DNA of 64,000 bases from an uncultured Lactobacillus sp. (GTDB lineage: Bacteria; Bacillota; Bacilli; Lactobacillales; Lactobacillaceae): the NCBI GenBank assembly GCA_937874185.1, contig CALNAK010000021.1, forward strand, positions 186,001 to 250,000, given 5' to 3'. Below, piece after piece: positions 9,081 through 18,414 of the stretch. Position numbers and translations under genes: made by a program. The notes beneath the pieces were generated by a model. That model made no database searches. It was given only the letters and a program-made list of their open reading frames with translations, and was not told the DNA's origin. Within the stretch, counting starts at the first letter, position 1; the number at the start of each line of letters is the position of its first letter.

Positions 9081-9230
9081 AAAATAAAAGGAGCTCATCC
9101 AAATTAGGACGAGTTCCTCGTTATACCACCTATTGGTAAATCATTATACAGTTGTTTAAAAGTTGATATACCTAATATATTTTTACTAGTCTCACACTAT
9201 ACACTAGCTCGCTGAAAAAATAATTTACTA
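9081..9230 (-). promoter_or_regulatory. Compact T-box leader of ileS
   Basis: On the minus strand a Stem I base forms from GTAAATTAT (9220-9228) and ATGATTTAC (9136-9144), enclosing AGCGAG and a CTAGT...ACTAG apical hairpin. A candidate Ile specifier ATC occurs in the 3' half (GGTATATCAAC). The antiterminator motif AGGTGGTA (9124-9131) offers UGGU to pair with the ACCA end of tRNA. The terminator GGAACTCGTCC/GGATGAGCTCC (9090-9117) ends in TTTTATTTT. Only about 4 nt separate Stem I from the antiterminator, so Stems II and III appear absent, and the usual ACCGCG is replaced by ATAACGAG. Confidence 0.78.
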
Positions 9231-9243
9231 AGCACTTGTTCTT

Positions 9244-9987
9244 TTAATTATCTTTAGGATCATCATCAGATTTATCATCTTTAAAATTAAACGTTGGTTC
9301 ATTTTGTTGATGACTGATCGTATAAGATTCGTCTGGTTGATCATCCTGAATATTGTTATTATAGTTCATTTGATCTGACTTGAAAACCGGATCCTGCATA
9401 TTTCCATAATCTTGTGAATTGTCCTGATAATCATTTGCTGAATTATCGCCTGACTGATCTCCGACTTCTTGTTTAAGTTTGTCAGTAGATGTACTGTCAT
9501 TAAGCTTTGACCACTCAGGATTATCAACCATATCTAGTTGTTGTTTCAACATGCCTTGCAATCCCTCTCTAAAGGAATTAACACTGCGTTTTAAATTATC
9601 GGTTTCAATTGTCACTTGTCTTGCACGATCAGAAGCATCCTGCAAAATTTGATTGGACTTATCAGTTGATTGATTGAGTAAATCACGAGCTTTCTTTTGT
9701 GATTCCTCAACAATGATCTGGGCTTCTTGTTCAGATTCAGTTTTAACCTTTTCAGCAGCCTCTTGTGCTACCAAAATAGATTGATTCAAAGCTTCTTTCA
9801 TATCGGTAAAATATTTAAGTTGCTCCGTTGTATCTGATAATTGCTTTTCTAAATCAGCATTCTTTTGGATTGCTAAATTATAATCTTGAGCTGTTTGTTT
9901 CAAGAAATTATCAACTTGGTCGCGATCATAGCCTCGAAATTTAGTATCAAATTCTTTATCCTGTATTTCTACTGGTGATAATACCAT
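9244..9987 (-). CDS. divIVA: Cell division initiation protein DivIVA
   Basis: A peripheral membrane coiled-coil protein that senses negative membrane curvature at septa and poles and recruits partners. The N-terminal lipid-binding motif with FRGYDRDQVDNFL lies at about residues 17-29, followed by a long coiled coil to about residue 165. The C-terminal 80 residues are rich in Asp, Asn and Gln and look disordered. It is 247 aa long and is last in the dcw cluster before the ileS T-box, 15 bp after ylmH. Confidence 0.95.
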   Translation of the reverse strand: MVLSPVEIQDKEFDTKFRGYDRDQVDNFLKQTAQDYNLAIQKNADLEKQLSDTTEQLKYFTDMKEALNQSILVAQEAAEKVKTESEQEAQIIVEESQKKARDLLNQSTDKSNQILQDASDRARQVTIETDNLKRSVNSFREGLQGMLKQQLDMVDNPEWSKLNDSTSTDKLKQEVGDQSGDNSANDYQDNSQDYGNMQDPVFKSDQMNYNNNIQDDQPDESYTISHQQNEPTFNFKDDKSDDDPKDN

Positions 9988-10002
9988 AACTTCACGCCCC
10001 TA

Positions 10003-10797
10003 TTATTTCTTAATGATGTTTACAAAAAGGATATATTTATTATTCTTTGACCTTCCCATAATATCATTAATTCTTATTCGACCAAAGCCCCTGACACTTA
10101 AAGTATCAGTAATTGTAATGAATGAACTCGCATTCTTGTTCACAGCCCAATTAATTTGCACTTTGCCATGTTCTACTAAGGATTTTGCATTCTGCCTTGA
10201 AAGGTCATAAACCATGGCAATAATAACGTCCATTCGCAATGATTGAACGTTAATTGTTTCATCAGTTGACTCGTCCTTGGGCAAAAGTAAATCTTTAAAA
10301 TCCTTTTCCATCAAATGAATTTTGTAAGGACCAATTTTTTTAACTTGGTTCTCAACATAGTCTTTCATTGAATCAAAGACAAAAAACTGCCAACTCTCAC
10401 CGTCAGTAATAATGTCACCAAACCGGTCACGATCAATACCGGAACCCGTTAATGATCCAAGTATCTGACCATGGTGTAGATTAGCAAATTTTTCTGGATA
10501 ACGAATTTCATAGAGAGAAATTCCATAATCAGATTCTTTAGGCACAAAATAGTCAGGAGCAATAATTCCCCTGACTCTCTCGGCATTTCGATAACCACCG
10601 AAATAATGCACATATAAATCATCATATTTGTTAACCAGATTATTTAAAATGGTTTGTTCACGCATATTCAAAAAATCAGTAAGTTGCGGAGTGTACATTG
10701 ATTGAGCTTTTAATAACATATCACCCATTTTATCAATGAACGGTTTCTCTTCTGGTCTGAAGAAGCCGCCTCCCATAATTGCTTTTTTATCGTCCAT
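10003..10797 (-). CDS. ylmH: YlmH-like S4-domain RNA-binding protein
   Basis: A 264-aa protein of the YlmH family, conserved beside sepF and divIVA in Firmicutes. An S4-type RNA-binding domain lies at about residues 185-245; the N-terminal part carries the family FRPEE segment near residue 13 and YFGGYRNAER near 75. Family members act in ribosome-associated quality control and bind ribosomes; the division link is positional. No clear Shine-Dalgarno is visible and yggT ends 2 bp upstream, so translational coupling is likely. The ATG seven codons in (MGGGFF) is an alternative start. Confidence 0.9.
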   Translation of the reverse strand: MDDKKAIMGGGFFRPEEKPFIDKMGDMLLKAQSMYTPQLTDFLNMREQTILNNLVNKYDDLYVHYFGGYRNAERVRGIIAPDYFVPKESDYGISLYEIRYPEKFANLHHGQILGSLTGSGIDRDRFGDIITDGESWQFFVFDSMKDYVENQVKKIGPYKIHLMEKDFKDLLLPKDESTDETINVQSLRMDVIIAMVYDLSRQNAKSLVEHGKVQINWAVNKNASSFITITDTLSVRGFGRIRINDIMGRSKNNKYILFVNIIKK

Positions 10798-10799
10798 AA

Positions 10800-11066
10800 T
10801 TAAATTATCATGAATACTGCTCTCTCTAATAGTTGGATTATTATCAAAGCAATTATTGGGGAGAAATCAAGAAAGCCAATACTTGTAGGTATGACTTTCC
10901 TAATTAAATTTAGAAACGGATTAACCATCATATTGATAAATCTACCAAATGCAGAATTCTGTATTGCTGGAATAAAACTCATCAAGCAGTACACAAAAAT
11001 AATGAATTCATATGCTTGAAATAGGAGGCTTATGCCACCTGGTAATCCATTTAAAATTCGATCCAT
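10800..11066 (-). CDS. ylmG: YggT family membrane protein (YlmG)
   Basis: An 88-aa protein with two transmembrane segments, at about residues 15-35 and 66-88, joined by a loop holding the family motif NPFLNLIRKVIP near 47-58. YggT/YlmG/YCF19 proteins sit beside division genes and are linked to membrane or nucleoid organisation; no biochemical function is established. It lies 16 bp after sepF and 2 bp before ylmH, the same order as in Bacillus and other lactobacilli. Confidence 0.92.
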   Translation of the reverse strand: MDRILNGLPGGISLLFQAYEFIIFVYCLMSFIPAIQNSAFGRFINMMVNPFLNLIRKVIPTSIGFLDFSPIIALIIIQLLERAVFMII

Positions 11067-11082
11067 ATCTTTCCTCGACTTA

Positions 11083-11493
11083 TTATTCGTTTATATCTGG
11101 TATGCTTCCATCAATTTCAAACTTAGGTGGTGTGCAAAGAAAAATCTTTTCTCCAACACGTTTAATCTCACCATTTAAAGCAAAAATAGTACCAGTTAAG
11201 AAGTCTACGATTCTCTTAGATTGTTCATCATTGACATTGTTGAAATTAACGATCACAGCCTTGTTGTTCAAAAGTTGTTTGGCAATAATTTTAGCGTCTG
11301 AGTAAACTCTTGGCTGATATATTGCTATTTTACTATTAGCTGCACTTCTGGATTCACTAGCTGCACTCATTGATACGACCTTTTCGTTATTTGAATAATC
11401 CTTTTTAGGTTCAGTATTTTCAACTTTTTTCTCTTCAAATTCATCATCATCGTCGTTAATACCAAAGAAACTACCTAATTTTTCAAATGCCAT
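11083..11493 (-). CDS. sepF: Cell division protein SepF
   Basis: SepF bundles FtsZ filaments and tethers them to the membrane. It is 136 aa with an N-terminal amphipathic start (MAFEKLGSFFG), an acidic linker at about residues 18-45, and the globular SepF domain at about 55-130 with the family segment NFNNVNDEQSKRIVDFLTG. It lies 15 bp after ftsZ. Because FtsA is also encoded here, both FtsZ anchors are present. Confidence 0.95.
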   Translation of the reverse strand: MAFEKLGSFFGINDDDDEFEEKKVENTEPKKDYSNNEKVVSMSAASESRSAANSKIAIYQPRVYSDAKIIAKQLLNNKAVIVNFNNVNDEQSKRIVDFLTGTIFALNGEIKRVGEKIFLCTPPKFEIDGSIPDINE

Positions 11494-11508
11494 AAGAAAA
11501 TCTCCTTA

Positions 11509-12747
11509 TTATTTATTGTTGCGACGTTTAAAAATTGGAGGAGTTGAATCATCATTATCGTCACTCAAATCAATTGTTTCTGGTTTTTGGAAGATTTCAA
11601 AGTCTCCCTTTTCACCAGATACATCAGTTGATTTAGATGCATCACGATTAATATCCCAGTCAGCCAATGGGTCACTAGCAGATTGTTGTGGCTTAGCAGC
11701 TTCTTTATCGTCGCTAGGCTTAGCTTGTTTTCTATCTAACTTTGCCATTGGATTATTCAAAGGACGTCTTGATGGTTCTCTCTTCTTGTCTTCACTTTCA
11801 ACGCCAGTTGCAATCACAGTAACCTTAACTTGGTCGCCTAATGTATCGTCGATTGAAGTACCAAAGATTATATTAACATCAGAGGTAGCTTGTTCGGAAA
11901 CAATTTGCGCTGCGTCTTGTGCTTCAAACAATGACAAGTCTGGTCCACCAGTAATATTAAGAAGAACTTGTTTAGCACCATCAATTGAAACTTCAAGTAA
12001 TGGTGAAGAAATAGCTTTCTTAGTTGCTTCAGTAATTCTGTTTTCTCCGTTAGCTTGACCAATACCCATAAGAGCTGAGCCTTGATCTGACATAACTGTC
12101 TTAACATCGGCGAAATCAAGGTTAACAAATCCAGGTGATGTAATCAAATCAGAGATACTTTGAACACCTTGACGTAAAACATCATCAGCAATACTGAATG
12201 CTTCACCCATTGGTGTTTTCTTATCAACAATTTCCAATAATTTACTATTAGAAATGATAACCAAAGTATCAACATCTTTTTTAAGTTCAGTGATACCATC
12301 AGCTGCAAAGCGTGAACGTTTTGAACCCTCAAATGCAAATGGACGTGTAACAACACCGACTGTTAAAGCACCACTTTCTTTAGCAATGTTAGCAACAATA
12401 GGAGCAGCACCAGTACCGGTACCACCACCCATTCCGGCAGTAACGAAAATCATATCTGCGCCTTCAAGGGCCTCTTTAATGGCTTCTTCACTTTCTTGAG
12501 CAGCCTTTTGTCCAACCTCGGGATTAGAACCAGCTCCTAAACCTCTTGTTAGTTTAGGTCCTAATTGAATTTTTGTTTCAGCATTAGAACTCTCCAATGC
12601 TTGAACGTCAGTATTAGCAGTAATAAATTGAACTCCTTTAATTCCTGCTTCTACCATTCGATTTACGGCATTGCCACCAGCGCCACCGACACCGATAACC
12701 TTGATTACCGCTCCCTTATTTTCGGTTGAGTCTAAAGTATATTCCAT
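11509..12747 (-). CDS. ftsZ: Cell division GTPase FtsZ
   Basis: The tubulin-like GTPase that builds the Z-ring. The GTP signature GGGTGTG is at residues 107-113, and the T7-loop segment NLDFADV lies near 210. The conserved C-terminal peptide (TPPIFKRRNNK), which binds FtsA and SepF, ends the protein after a disordered linker from about residue 320. At 412 aa it has the usual length. The ribosome binding site AGGAGGAAATCC precedes the ATG. It sits between ftsA and sepF. Confidence 0.98.
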   Translation of the reverse strand: MEYTLDSTENKGAVIKVIGVGGAGGNAVNRMVEAGIKGVQFITANTDVQALESSNAETKIQLGPKLTRGLGAGSNPEVGQKAAQESEEAIKEALEGADMIFVTAGMGGGTGTGAAPIVANIAKESGALTVGVVTRPFAFEGSKRSRFAADGITELKKDVDTLVIISNSKLLEIVDKKTPMGEAFSIADDVLRQGVQSISDLITSPGFVNLDFADVKTVMSDQGSALMGIGQANGENRITEATKKAISSPLLEVSIDGAKQVLLNITGGPDLSLFEAQDAAQIVSEQATSDVNIIFGTSIDDTLGDQVKVTVIATGVESEDKKREPSRRPLNNPMAKLDRKQAKPSDDKEAAKPQQSASDPLADWDINRDASKSTDVSGEKGDFEIFQKPETIDLSDDNDDSTPPIFKRRNNK

Positions 12748-12797
12748 TAAGGATTTCCTCCTATTTAAAATTGAATTTAATTTTATTTATTTTGTTA

Positions 12798-14144
12798 TTA
12801 ATCGAAAAACTTACTCCAGAAATCCTTGATTTTCGACACTTTCTTACCCTTTTCAGGTTTAGAAACGTTTTCGTCATTTGTCTTGTTTTCTTGAGGTTGT
12901 GCTGTTGGTCGTGCCTGTTCAACTGGTTTAGTCTGAACTGGTTGTGATTCAACCGGTCTATTAACATTTCTATCAATAGTTGCTCCATTCACAACGTTAT
13001 CAGCTATAACGCCGATATCATTCAGTCTGGAAGCATATGTAACTAAACCAAGTCCCAATGAATATGAAGGATATCTCATGCCCATTTGAGTTGGAACATA
13101 GCTTCTAACTTTTACATCAAATATTCTTCTAGCTAAATCCTCAATATTTGGTGTGGCAGCAACTCCACCGGTCAAAACAATTCCACCAGGAAGTGACAAT
13201 GCCCCAGCATCTTCAAGCGGTGCCTGAAGTCTAGTAAAGACTTGGTCTAATCTAGCTTCAATAATTTCGGATAAATATTCTTCCGAAATCATGGTTGGTT
13301 CACTCTTACCAACAACTTCAACACTAATATTATCATCATTCTCAGATTTCTCTGATGAAGCATTACCATAATAAAGTTTCAGTTGGTTTGCATTCTCAAC
13401 CGTGGTATTCAACACAACTGAGATATCATGTGTAACATAATCTCCACCTTCAAAATCAACAGTCGACAATTTAAGGTTATGATCATGTACAACAGAAGCT
13501 GTAGTTTGACCAGCTCCCATATCAATAATCACAGCTCCAAAATCACTCTCACCATCATTTAAGACAACTTGACTCAAGGCCATTGGAGAAATAACTTTAT
13601 GAATAATATTTAAACCGGCCTTTTGAATAGCCTTCTTTGTATTATGTACGATTGTTTTAGGTGCAGTATAGATTATTCCGGTCATTTCCAAACGAACGCC
13701 TATCATCCCTCGTGGATCACGAATATTGTTAAATCCATCAACGGAGAATTGTTTAGGTATGAGAGAAACAACTTCTCTCTCACTAGGTAAGTTTTGGACC
13801 ATAGCGGCTGACATTACTTGTCGGACATCATTTTCAGCAATCTCTTTTGACTGTGATCCAACCGCAATCATACCTTGACATTTTTCTATCTGTAACATGT
13901 TGGCCGATATGCCAACTACAACGTCACGAATTGAAATATTTGCTTGTGTTTCGGCCTTCTTGACAGCTCGTTTTATAGCACCTGCGGCTTTATCTATATC
14001 AACTATAACGCCACGGCTGACTCCTTGTGATCTTTCGCTTCCAACGCCAACAATACTCAATCTATCATCTGACGATTCAGCGACCACTACCTTTATCGAA
14101 TTTGTGCCAATATCAAGACCTACAAAAAACTCTGAATTGTCCAT
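12798..14144 (-). CDS. ftsA: Cell division protein FtsA
   Basis: An actin-like ATPase that anchors FtsZ to the membrane and recruits the divisome. The N-terminal phosphate-1 motif GLDIGTNSIKVVV is at about residues 9-21 and the phosphate-2 motif IDMGAGQTT near 205. After a Pro/Gln-rich linker (about 385-428) the last 15 residues (SKIKDFWSKFFD) form the amphipathic membrane-targeting helix. At 448 aa it is full length. AAGGGAGG lies about 12 nt before the ATG, a long spacing. Confidence 0.97.
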   Translation of the reverse strand: MDNSEFFVGLDIGTNSIKVVVAESSDDRLSIVGVGSERSQGVSRGVIVDIDKAAGAIKRAVKKAETQANISIRDVVVGISANMLQIEKCQGMIAVGSQSKEIAENDVRQVMSAAMVQNLPSEREVVSLIPKQFSVDGFNNIRDPRGMIGVRLEMTGIIYTAPKTIVHNTKKAIQKAGLNIIHKVISPMALSQVVLNDGESDFGAVIIDMGAGQTTASVVHDHNLKLSTVDFEGGDYVTHDISVVLNTTVENANQLKLYYGNASSEKSENDDNISVEVVGKSEPTMISEEYLSEIIEARLDQVFTRLQAPLEDAGALSLPGGIVLTGGVAATPNIEDLARRIFDVKVRSYVPTQMGMRYPSYSLGLGLVTYASRLNDIGVIADNVVNGATIDRNVNRPVESQPVQTKPVEQARPTAQPQENKTNDENVSKPEKGKKVSKIKDFWSKFFD

Positions 14145-14220
14145 TAATCGTGGCAGCCTCCCTTACCTGAAAAAAATCTATTCATTAAAAAATTTTAACA
14201 CAAAAATGATGATTTTAAAC

Positions 14221-14931
14221 CTATTTCTTGTCTTTAAAGGGATAAGAATAGGCTCCAATCTCTAAATCTATAACGCCCTTTTTTTTCATTTGGGCAGCCA
14301 TACCTGGGTAATATTTTAATTTAGATTTAATAGTTCTCATATCAGCGATGACTTTATTGCCGTCATTCATATCAATTTTGATACGATATGGGTTCAATTT
14401 TGTTGGAGAATTATAAAATTCTGAAACATTTGTCTTAACATTACTTGGTAACTCTGCATATATGTTCGACATTTTCTTGAGCCGTTCTTTACCAAAATTA
14501 CTATAAACTGGATAGTTTCCAATCGGAGAACTCATCTTCTGATTTATTACCTTACCGTTGTTGATAATTCGGTAATAATCGCCATCTTTATAAATATAAC
14601 CTAAGGTTGGATATTCTTTAACATCGATTGTTAAGTCACGCAGATTACGGCTTTTCAACGATGCAGATTTTATCGATGGTAGTGCTTTCTGTGTTTCCTT
14701 TAAAATCGATTTATGATGTACCAATACGTTGAGCAGAACTGAATTATCATCAATTTTAGTTGCATTGATCACTTGTTGTGCGCCTAAATCATTTACACCT
14801 TCAACATTGATATTTCTAACTTTACTCAATGAAGAACCAAAATAAGCAATTAATATTATGATAAAAACTATTATAAAAATCAGCCAGTTCTTACTTATTC
14901 TAATTCTCTTTTTCACACCATTAATCCTCAT
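14221..14931 (-). CDS. divIB: Cell division protein DivIB/FtsQ
   Basis: A bitopic divisome protein of the FtsQ-FtsB-FtsL subcomplex. A cytoplasmic stretch (1-14), one transmembrane helix (about 15-34) and an extracellular POTRA domain (about 38-105, starting VRNINVEGVNDL) precede the beta domain. It is 236 aa, shorter than many lactobacillar DivIB proteins because the cytoplasmic tail is reduced. It follows murG by 3 bp and precedes ftsA by 76 bp. Confidence 0.92.
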   Translation of the reverse strand: MRINGVKKRIRISKNWLIFIIVFIIILIAYFGSSLSKVRNINVEGVNDLGAQQVINATKIDDNSVLLNVLVHHKSILKETQKALPSIKSASLKSRNLRDLTIDVKEYPTLGYIYKDGDYYRIINNGKVINQKMSSPIGNYPVYSNFGKERLKKMSNIYAELPSNVKTNVSEFYNSPTKLNPYRIKIDMNDGNKVIADMRTIKSKLKYYPGMAAQMKKKGVIDLEIGAYSYPFKDKK

Positions 14932-14934
14932 ACA

Positions 14935-16044
14935 TTACTTATTTACTAAATCTGTTAAAACTTTTATCAAACGATCAGTTGCGTCAGGGACACCAATTTT
15001 TTTGGATTTTTCTGACATTTCTTCTTGAAGTTTTTTATTACTCATAATGTCATTTACCTCGGAAAATAATACTTCAGGGGTAAGTTCTGCTTCAGGAATC
15101 AATTTTGCTGCTCCAACTTTTGACACAGACATAGCATTTTTTGTTTGATGATCATGCGTTACATATGGACTAGGAATAAAAATAGATGGAATTCCTAATG
15201 CGGTAATCTCAGCGATACTTGTTGCACCGCTACGTCCGACAATCAAATTGATATCAGGTAAAATTTCAGGCATGTTATCAATATATGGCAATACTGAGAT
15301 ATTTGCGCTGTTTAGATACTTAGAATCAATTTTTTTGACGACACCGTCATAATGTACTCGTCCTGTGACAAACAACACCTGATAATCAGCTTTCAAGAAG
15401 TTATTCATCGATTCTATTGTAGCGTCATTAATTGGTGTTGCGCCACGTGAACCTCCGAAAATCATAACAGTTGGTTTATCAGCCGCTAAATTAAATTCTT
15501 TTAGTCGATCGTTCTTTTGAATGTTAACAACTTCTTGAGCTCGAGGATTACCAGCAAAGATAATCTTCTTTTTCTCACTGAATTGATCGATTGCTTCTGG
15601 AAAGGCAATTACAATCTTATCAACAAAATGAGCCAAGAATTTATTAGTTACACCAGCAATTGTATTTTGTTCATGAATAACTGTGGGAATATGCATTGTG
15701 TGTGCAGCATAGACAATTGCACTTGATACATAACCACCAGTACCCACTACGATATCTGGTTTAAACTCTTTAATTATTTTTTTAGATTTGCGAATGCTTG
15801 ATAGGAATAATTCAACAACTTTGACATTTTCCAAAGTTACTTTACGTTTAAATCCTCTTATTTCAATTGTCTTGAAGTTAAGACCAGCATTCTTTACAAT
15901 TTTGCTCTCTAGACCTTTTTCAGTACCTACGTATAAAACTTCATCAATCATGTCGCGTTCTTTTAGACGCTTAATTAAGGCCATTGCAGGATAGATATGT
16001 CCACCTGTTCCACCACCGGAAACAATTATGCGCATTTTTGTCAT
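14935..16044 (-). CDS. murG: Lipid II synthase MurG
   Basis: Transfers GlcNAc from UDP-GlcNAc to lipid I at the inner membrane face, giving lipid II. The GT-B fold signature GGGTGGHIYPA lies at about residues 10-20; the C-terminal donor-binding domain carries GRSGATSIAEI near 270. It is 369 aa. The start is placed directly after the murD stop codon, where AAAGGGAG lies about 11 nt upstream; the Met three codons on is less well spaced. It is coupled to murD. Confidence 0.97.
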   Translation of the reverse strand: MTKMRIIVSGGGTGGHIYPAMALIKRLKERDMIDEVLYVGTEKGLESKIVKNAGLNFKTIEIRGFKRKVTLENVKVVELFLSSIRKSKKIIKEFKPDIVVGTGGYVSSAIVYAAHTMHIPTVIHEQNTIAGVTNKFLAHFVDKIVIAFPEAIDQFSEKKKIIFAGNPRAQEVVNIQKNDRLKEFNLAADKPTVMIFGGSRGATPINDATIESMNNFLKADYQVLFVTGRVHYDGVVKKIDSKYLNSANISVLPYIDNMPEILPDINLIVGRSGATSIAEITALGIPSIFIPSPYVTHDHQTKNAMSVSKVGAAKLIPEAELTPEVLFSEVNDIMSNKKLQEEMSEKSKKIGVPDATDRLIKVLTDLVNK

Positions 16045-17418
16045 TTATTTAACTTCTCCCTTTAAAGTTTCAACTTCATCAATAAATTGGTCTCCACGTT
16101 GTTCAAAGGTTTTAAATTGATCCCAACTCGCTGCGGCAGGTGAAAGTAAGATTACATCCCCTGCATCACTTTCCTTATAGGCTTCTGGAACAGCTTCTTT
16201 TAAATCGTTAACTTTAACGATATTTGAGACATTAGCTTTTTCGGCTGATTCAATAACTTTGTCGGCAGTTTGGCCGTAAACAATTAGATTATTTACCTTA
16301 CCTTTTAGAGAAGGAATAAGTTCATCAAATCCATTTCCACGATCAAGTCCACCAGCAATTAATGTGATTGATTCTTTAAATGCGGTCAAAGCAACAATAG
16401 TTGCCTCAACGTTAGTTGCCTTAGAGTCATTATAAAATTTATGTCCACCAAAGGTATCGACATATTGTATTCTATGCTTGACACCCTTAAAGGCCGATAG
16501 TACCTCAATAATATCGTCATTATTTACCTTGAATAACTTGGCCACACTAATTGCTGCCAAAGCATTTTGAACGTTATGTTCACCAGGAATTTTAATTTCG
16601 TTCGTGTCCATTATACGTTCGCCGTTGCAATAAATAATATCATCTTTTACAAAAGCACCATTCTTTAATTCTTGATTATCTGAAAATGGAAGTATTTTGG
16701 CGTCAGATTGCTTAGCAAGTCCTTGCCACTCCTCTGTATTCCAGTTAACAACAAAGTAATCATCCTTAGTTTGATTCTTAGTGATATGCATTTTAGCCTT
16801 AATGTAATTTGCGCGTGTCTTATGAAAATCAAGATGTGTTGAATAGATGTTATTTAACACAGCAACATGAGGATGCAATCCAATTGTACCTTCAAGTTGG
16901 AAACTTGATAGTTCAGTTACGATAACGTCATCTTTAGTAGCTTTTTGAATTACATCAGAAATTGGAATACCAATATTACCGGCATAATAAGAATTCTTAA
17001 ATTCTGGTGAATGTTTCAACATCAATTGAATCAAAGTTGTAACGGTTGTTTTACCGTTAGTTCCGGTTACACCAACCATCGTAGCATCTGAATAACTATA
17101 AGCTATTTCAGGTTCCGTGATTACGGGTATATTCAATTTTTCAGCTTGTTGAACTAATTCATTGGAGTAAACAATTCCAGGATTCTTAACCATATAGTCA
17201 AACGAATCATCAATTAAGTTTTTGTCATTACTACCAGTAATAACTTTAAAACCAGCATCAATTAATTCTTTGGCCTCAGTATTCTTTTCTAAGGGGTTTG
17301 AATCAACTACTGTGACGTCAGAGCCCATCTTCTTCAAAAGTTTAGCAACTGAAAATCCACTTTTAGCTAAACCTAACACTAAGATTTTTTTGTTTGAATA
17401 ATTACTTTTTGTTTTCAT
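16045..17418 (-). CDS. murD: UDP-N-acetylmuramoyl-L-alanine:D-glutamate ligase MurD
   Basis: Adds D-Glu to UDP-MurNAc-L-Ala using ATP. The Mur ligase P-loop GVTGTNGKTTV lies at about residues 114-124; the DSKATN segment (about 327-332) and C-terminal ligase domain are present. The N-terminal Rossmann-like domain starts KKILVLGLAKSG. It is 457 aa, the normal length. It lies between mraY (16 bp) and murG (contiguous). Confidence 0.97.
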   Translation of the reverse strand: MKTKSNYSNKKILVLGLAKSGFSVAKLLKKMGSDVTVVDSNPLEKNTEAKELIDAGFKVITGSNDKNLIDDSFDYMVKNPGIVYSNELVQQAEKLNIPVITEPEIAYSYSDATMVGVTGTNGKTTVTTLIQLMLKHSPEFKNSYYAGNIGIPISDVIQKATKDDVIVTELSSFQLEGTIGLHPHVAVLNNIYSTHLDFHKTRANYIKAKMHITKNQTKDDYFVVNWNTEEWQGLAKQSDAKILPFSDNQELKNGAFVKDDIIYCNGERIMDTNEIKIPGEHNVQNALAAISVAKLFKVNNDDIIEVLSAFKGVKHRIQYVDTFGGHKFYNDSKATNVEATIVALTAFKESITLIAGGLDRGNGFDELIPSLKGKVNNLIVYGQTADKVIESAEKANVSNIVKVNDLKEAVPEAYKESDAGDVILLSPAAASWDQFKTFEQRGDQFIDEVETLKGEVK

Positions 17419-17434
17419 CGCTATCCATTACTTC

Positions 17435-18400
17435 CTATACAAATAAAATTAAATAAATTGCAGAACATATTGCTCCAACAATCCAAAAGATAATATCAAT
17501 CTTCCATTCAGTCCAGCCCATCATTTCAAAATGATGATGAATTGGTGTCATCTTAAAAATACGACGATGGAATACTTTGAATGAGAAGACTTGCAACATA
17601 ACACTCATTGTTTCAACAACATAAACGAGTCCAATCAAGAGCAATGACCAGTAACGACCTAATAAGATTGAGATAGCCGCTAAACCGGCACCAAGTGCTA
17701 ATGAACCAACATCACCCATAAAAATCTTGGCTGGCTTATGGTTAAAGAACAAGAATGCTAATAATGCACCAACAACTGAGAAACAGACAATTGCTAAATC
17801 AAAACGGTTCTGATTCAACGAGATGATTCCGTAAGTTGCATAAGAAATTGTTCCTAAGCCACCTAAAAGTCCATCCAAACCATCTGTTAAGTTTGTAGCA
17901 TTTGAAAAACCAACTAACCAGAATAGAGTAAATAAAATAAAAATTACAGCTGAGTTAATTGATAGAACACCTGGAATACTGAAGTTCATTGGTAATTGAT
18001 CATCGTTGTAAACGTATAGGAAGATAATCCCAACAATAATTTGTAGAGCTAGTTTTTGATAAGCCCTAAGGCCAAGATTTCGTTTCTTGAAAACTTTTAT
18101 GAAATCATCAATAAAACCAATACATCCATACAAAACAATTACAAAAGTAGTAATCAATAATGAATGTGTTAATTGACCTTGCCAAATTCCAACCCAAATA
18201 TTTGTGATTAACATGGCAATAATAATCAGTAATCCACCCATAGTAGGTGTTCCCGACTTCTTTTCATGCCATTTAGGACCTTCCTCACGAATTGATTGTC
18301 CCTCTTTGTGTGCAACTAAATAGCCAATTAGAAAAGGCATAAATACAGCTACAATTGCAAACGAACTAACTATATCGAAAATAATATGACTTAATTCCAT
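17435..18400 (-). CDS. mraY: Phospho-MurNAc-pentapeptide transferase MraY
   Basis: An integral membrane enzyme that moves phospho-MurNAc-pentapeptide to undecaprenyl phosphate, giving lipid I. About ten transmembrane helices fit the 321 aa. Family motifs visible are the GTPTMGG loop near residue 50, the acidic IDDFIK near 97-102, NLTDGLDGL near 169-177, and the HHHFE segment near 289. It lies 14 bp downstream of ftsI and 16 bp before murD. Confidence 0.97.
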   Translation of the reverse strand: MELSHIIFDIVSSFAIVAVFMPFLIGYLVAHKEGQSIREEGPKWHEKKSGTPTMGGLLIIIAMLITNIWVGIWQGQLTHSLLITTFVIVLYGCIGFIDDFIKVFKKRNLGLRAYQKLALQIIVGIIFLYVYNDDQLPMNFSIPGVLSINSAVIFILFTLFWLVGFSNATNLTDGLDGLLGGLGTISYATYGIISLNQNRFDLAIVCFSVVGALLAFLFFNHKPAKIFMGDVGSLALGAGLAAISILLGRYWSLLLIGLVYVVETMSVMLQVFSFKVFHRRIFKMTPIHHHFEMMGWTEWKIDIIFWIVGAICSAIYLILFV

Positions 18401-18414
18401 GAAAATCCCCTTAA

